Origin: Hyphomonadaceae bacterium
GTDB lineage: Bacteria > Pseudomonadota > Alphaproteobacteria > Caulobacterales > Hyphomonadaceae
Reading direction: 5' to 3'
DNA: 64,000 nucleotides
Assembly (NCBI GenBank): GCA_024742355.1
Contig: JANSYM010000001.1
Span: 124,001-188,000 of the forward strand
Shown piece after piece: positions 63,382-64,000 of this stretch; position 1 is the first letter of the stretch; every line of letters begins with the position of its first letter. The notes beneath the pieces were generated by a model. The model was not told where the DNA came from, did not search any database, and worked only from the letters and a program-made list of their open reading frames with translations. Position numbers and translations under genes: made by a program.

Positions 63382-63849
63382 CTACCCCATCCCCAATTCA
63401 GCCCGCGTGCGGATCGCCTTCGCCGCGCTCACCCGCACCAGATGCCGCCCTTTTTCGTCGCGCCAATCAGCTTCGACGAAACCAGTGGTGCGGCCTCGAG
63501 ACACCAGGCGGCCTTCAATCGTGATCAAGCCATGCGGCACTGGGCGGAAGATGCGGGTCTGTAATTCGGTTGTGGTGAACCATTCGCCATCCTCGAGGCC
63601 GGAGGCCATGCACATGGAGACGATGTGGTCGGAAAATCCGGCGACCCAGCCGCCAAAGACGCGGCCATCGGAAATGTCGCGATCGCCGGCGTTCGGCCAT
63701 TCATAGCGGACATAGCCGTAGCGGACCTCTTTCAGCCACTCTTCCGGGCGAATGCCAAGATTGCGGATGCCCGCCGGTTTCTCCCACCCGTTCGAACGCA
63801 AGCGATCGAAGAAGCCCTGCTGTTCGGTTGAAAGCTCGGTCCGCGTCAT
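63382..63849 (-). CDS. PaaI-type hotdog thioesterase family protein
   Basis: 155 residues of the hotdog fold: GGWVAGFSDHIVSMCMASG with FTTTELQTRIFRPV, then ITIEGRLVSRGRTTGFVEADWRDEKGRHLVRVSAAK. These blocks fit acyl-CoA thioesterases of the PaaI group. Substrate unknown. ATG at 63849 lies in an ATGA overlap with the gene upstream, so they are translated together. Confidence 0.8.
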   Translation of the reverse strand: MTRTELSTEQQGFFDRLRSNGWEKPAGIRNLGIRPEEWLKEVRYGYVRYEWPNAGDRDISDGRVFGGWVAGFSDHIVSMCMASGLEDGEWFTTTELQTRIFRPVPHGLITIEGRLVSRGRTTGFVEADWRDEKGRHLVRVSAAKAIRTRAELGMG

Positions 63850-64000
63850 TCGGGAATGTAGGCCCGGGCTTTCAGCTCGACAAAGCCGAGCGGGTTGTAC
63901 AGGGACGAGATGCCGATCAGCGTGTAGCAGGAGAAGAACGGCCCCGGCATCCATTTCGCCTTGGCCTGGAACATCGGTCCCATATGTTTCTCGAAATCCA
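63846..64000 (-). CDS. Partial gene, C-terminal end of a possible RidA-like protein
   Basis: The last 50 codons of a gene that runs off the right edge. It ends in SSLYNPLGFVELKARAYIPE and has MPGPFFSCYTLIGIS before it. These resemble the C-terminal strand pattern of RidA/YjgF-type proteins, but too little is visible to be certain. Its TGA overlaps the thioesterase ATG (ATGA), showing an operon. Confidence 0.4.
   Translation of the reverse strand, partial: DFEKHMGPMFQAKAKWMPGPFFSCYTLIGISSLYNPLGFVELKARAYIPE

Noticed and set aside
1-64000. CRISPR arrays, tRNA/rRNA genes, transposases or phage genes
   Set aside because: No regular spacer-repeat array, no rRNA or transposase-like protein and no evident tRNA cloverleaf was seen. 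A tRNAscan run would settle the tRNA point.

Overview
The window is chromosomal DNA of an alphaproteobacterium. GC content is moderately high by eye, genes are tightly packed, and many predicted proteins are lipoproteins. A hyphomonad or caulobacter-like marine lineage is my inference. It rests on the phoR-pstCAB-phoU-phoB cluster without pstS, the fused indolepyruvate:ferredoxin oxidoreductase, a DUF2385/TIGR02301 protein, a COQ4 homologue and the hrcA-grpE/rph/rdgB/hemW neighbourhood. I found no tRNA, rRNA, CRISPR array, transposase, phage gene or replication origin.

Layout. 1-11.6 kb: mixed metabolism and cell envelope. It holds a partial secreted protein, a GNAT acetyltransferase, NADP isocitrate dehydrogenase, a TrmJ-like RNA methylase, a 2-hydroxyacid dehydrogenase, a two-domain retropepsin-like protease, an SDR, an Ala/Asp-rich lipoprotein, a nitronate monooxygenase-like flavoprotein, an S9 peptidase, and alanine dehydrogenase with a divergent Lrp regulator. 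11.6-18.8 kb: phosphate sensing and uptake on the minus strand, in the order phoR, an RluA-type pseudouridine synthase, pstC, pstA, pstB, phoU, phoB. 19-27.2 kb: a tripartite RND efflux operon, then an M13 metallopeptidase. 27.3-35.4 kb: DUF1801, thiolase, DUF2332, a beta-lactamase-fold lipoprotein, an Lrp regulator and the 1,152-residue indolepyruvate oxidoreductase. 35.4-46.9 kb: a TadG-like von Willebrand protein, thymidylate synthase, two unknown proteins, a ClpP-like protease, a CBS-histidine kinase-receiver hybrid, a cyclophilin and a MoxR/CoxE pair. 46.9-58 kb: housekeeping and heat shock genes (hemW, rdgB, a DUF2975/XRE/hydrolase insert, cinA C-terminal domain, rph, an acyltransferase, hrcA, grpE, dnaK). 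58-64 kb: small membrane and secreted proteins, a PhyH dioxygenase and a COQ4 homologue each with its own TetR, a small lipoprotein, about 0.7 kb of nested inverted repeats and hairpins, and a thioesterase operon cut by the window edge.

How the genes work together. PhoR/PhoB sense phosphate through the PstCAB-PhoU complex, and a Pho-box-like repeat lies before pstC. HrcA, GrpE and DnaK form the heat-shock core; dnaK has a good sigma-32-type promoter but no dnaJ behind it. Each Lrp protein lies divergently beside an amino-acid catabolic gene. Eight of twelve convergent gene pairs overlap at their 3' ends, three of them through a shared CTAG. I did not find one clearly new system. The best candidates for a closer look are the hairpin covering the ribosome binding site behind grpE, the hairpin and repeat cluster at 62.8-63.4 kb, the insert splitting rph from rdgB, the CBS-kinase-receiver next to a ClpP-like protease, and the paired TetR units around PhyH and COQ4.
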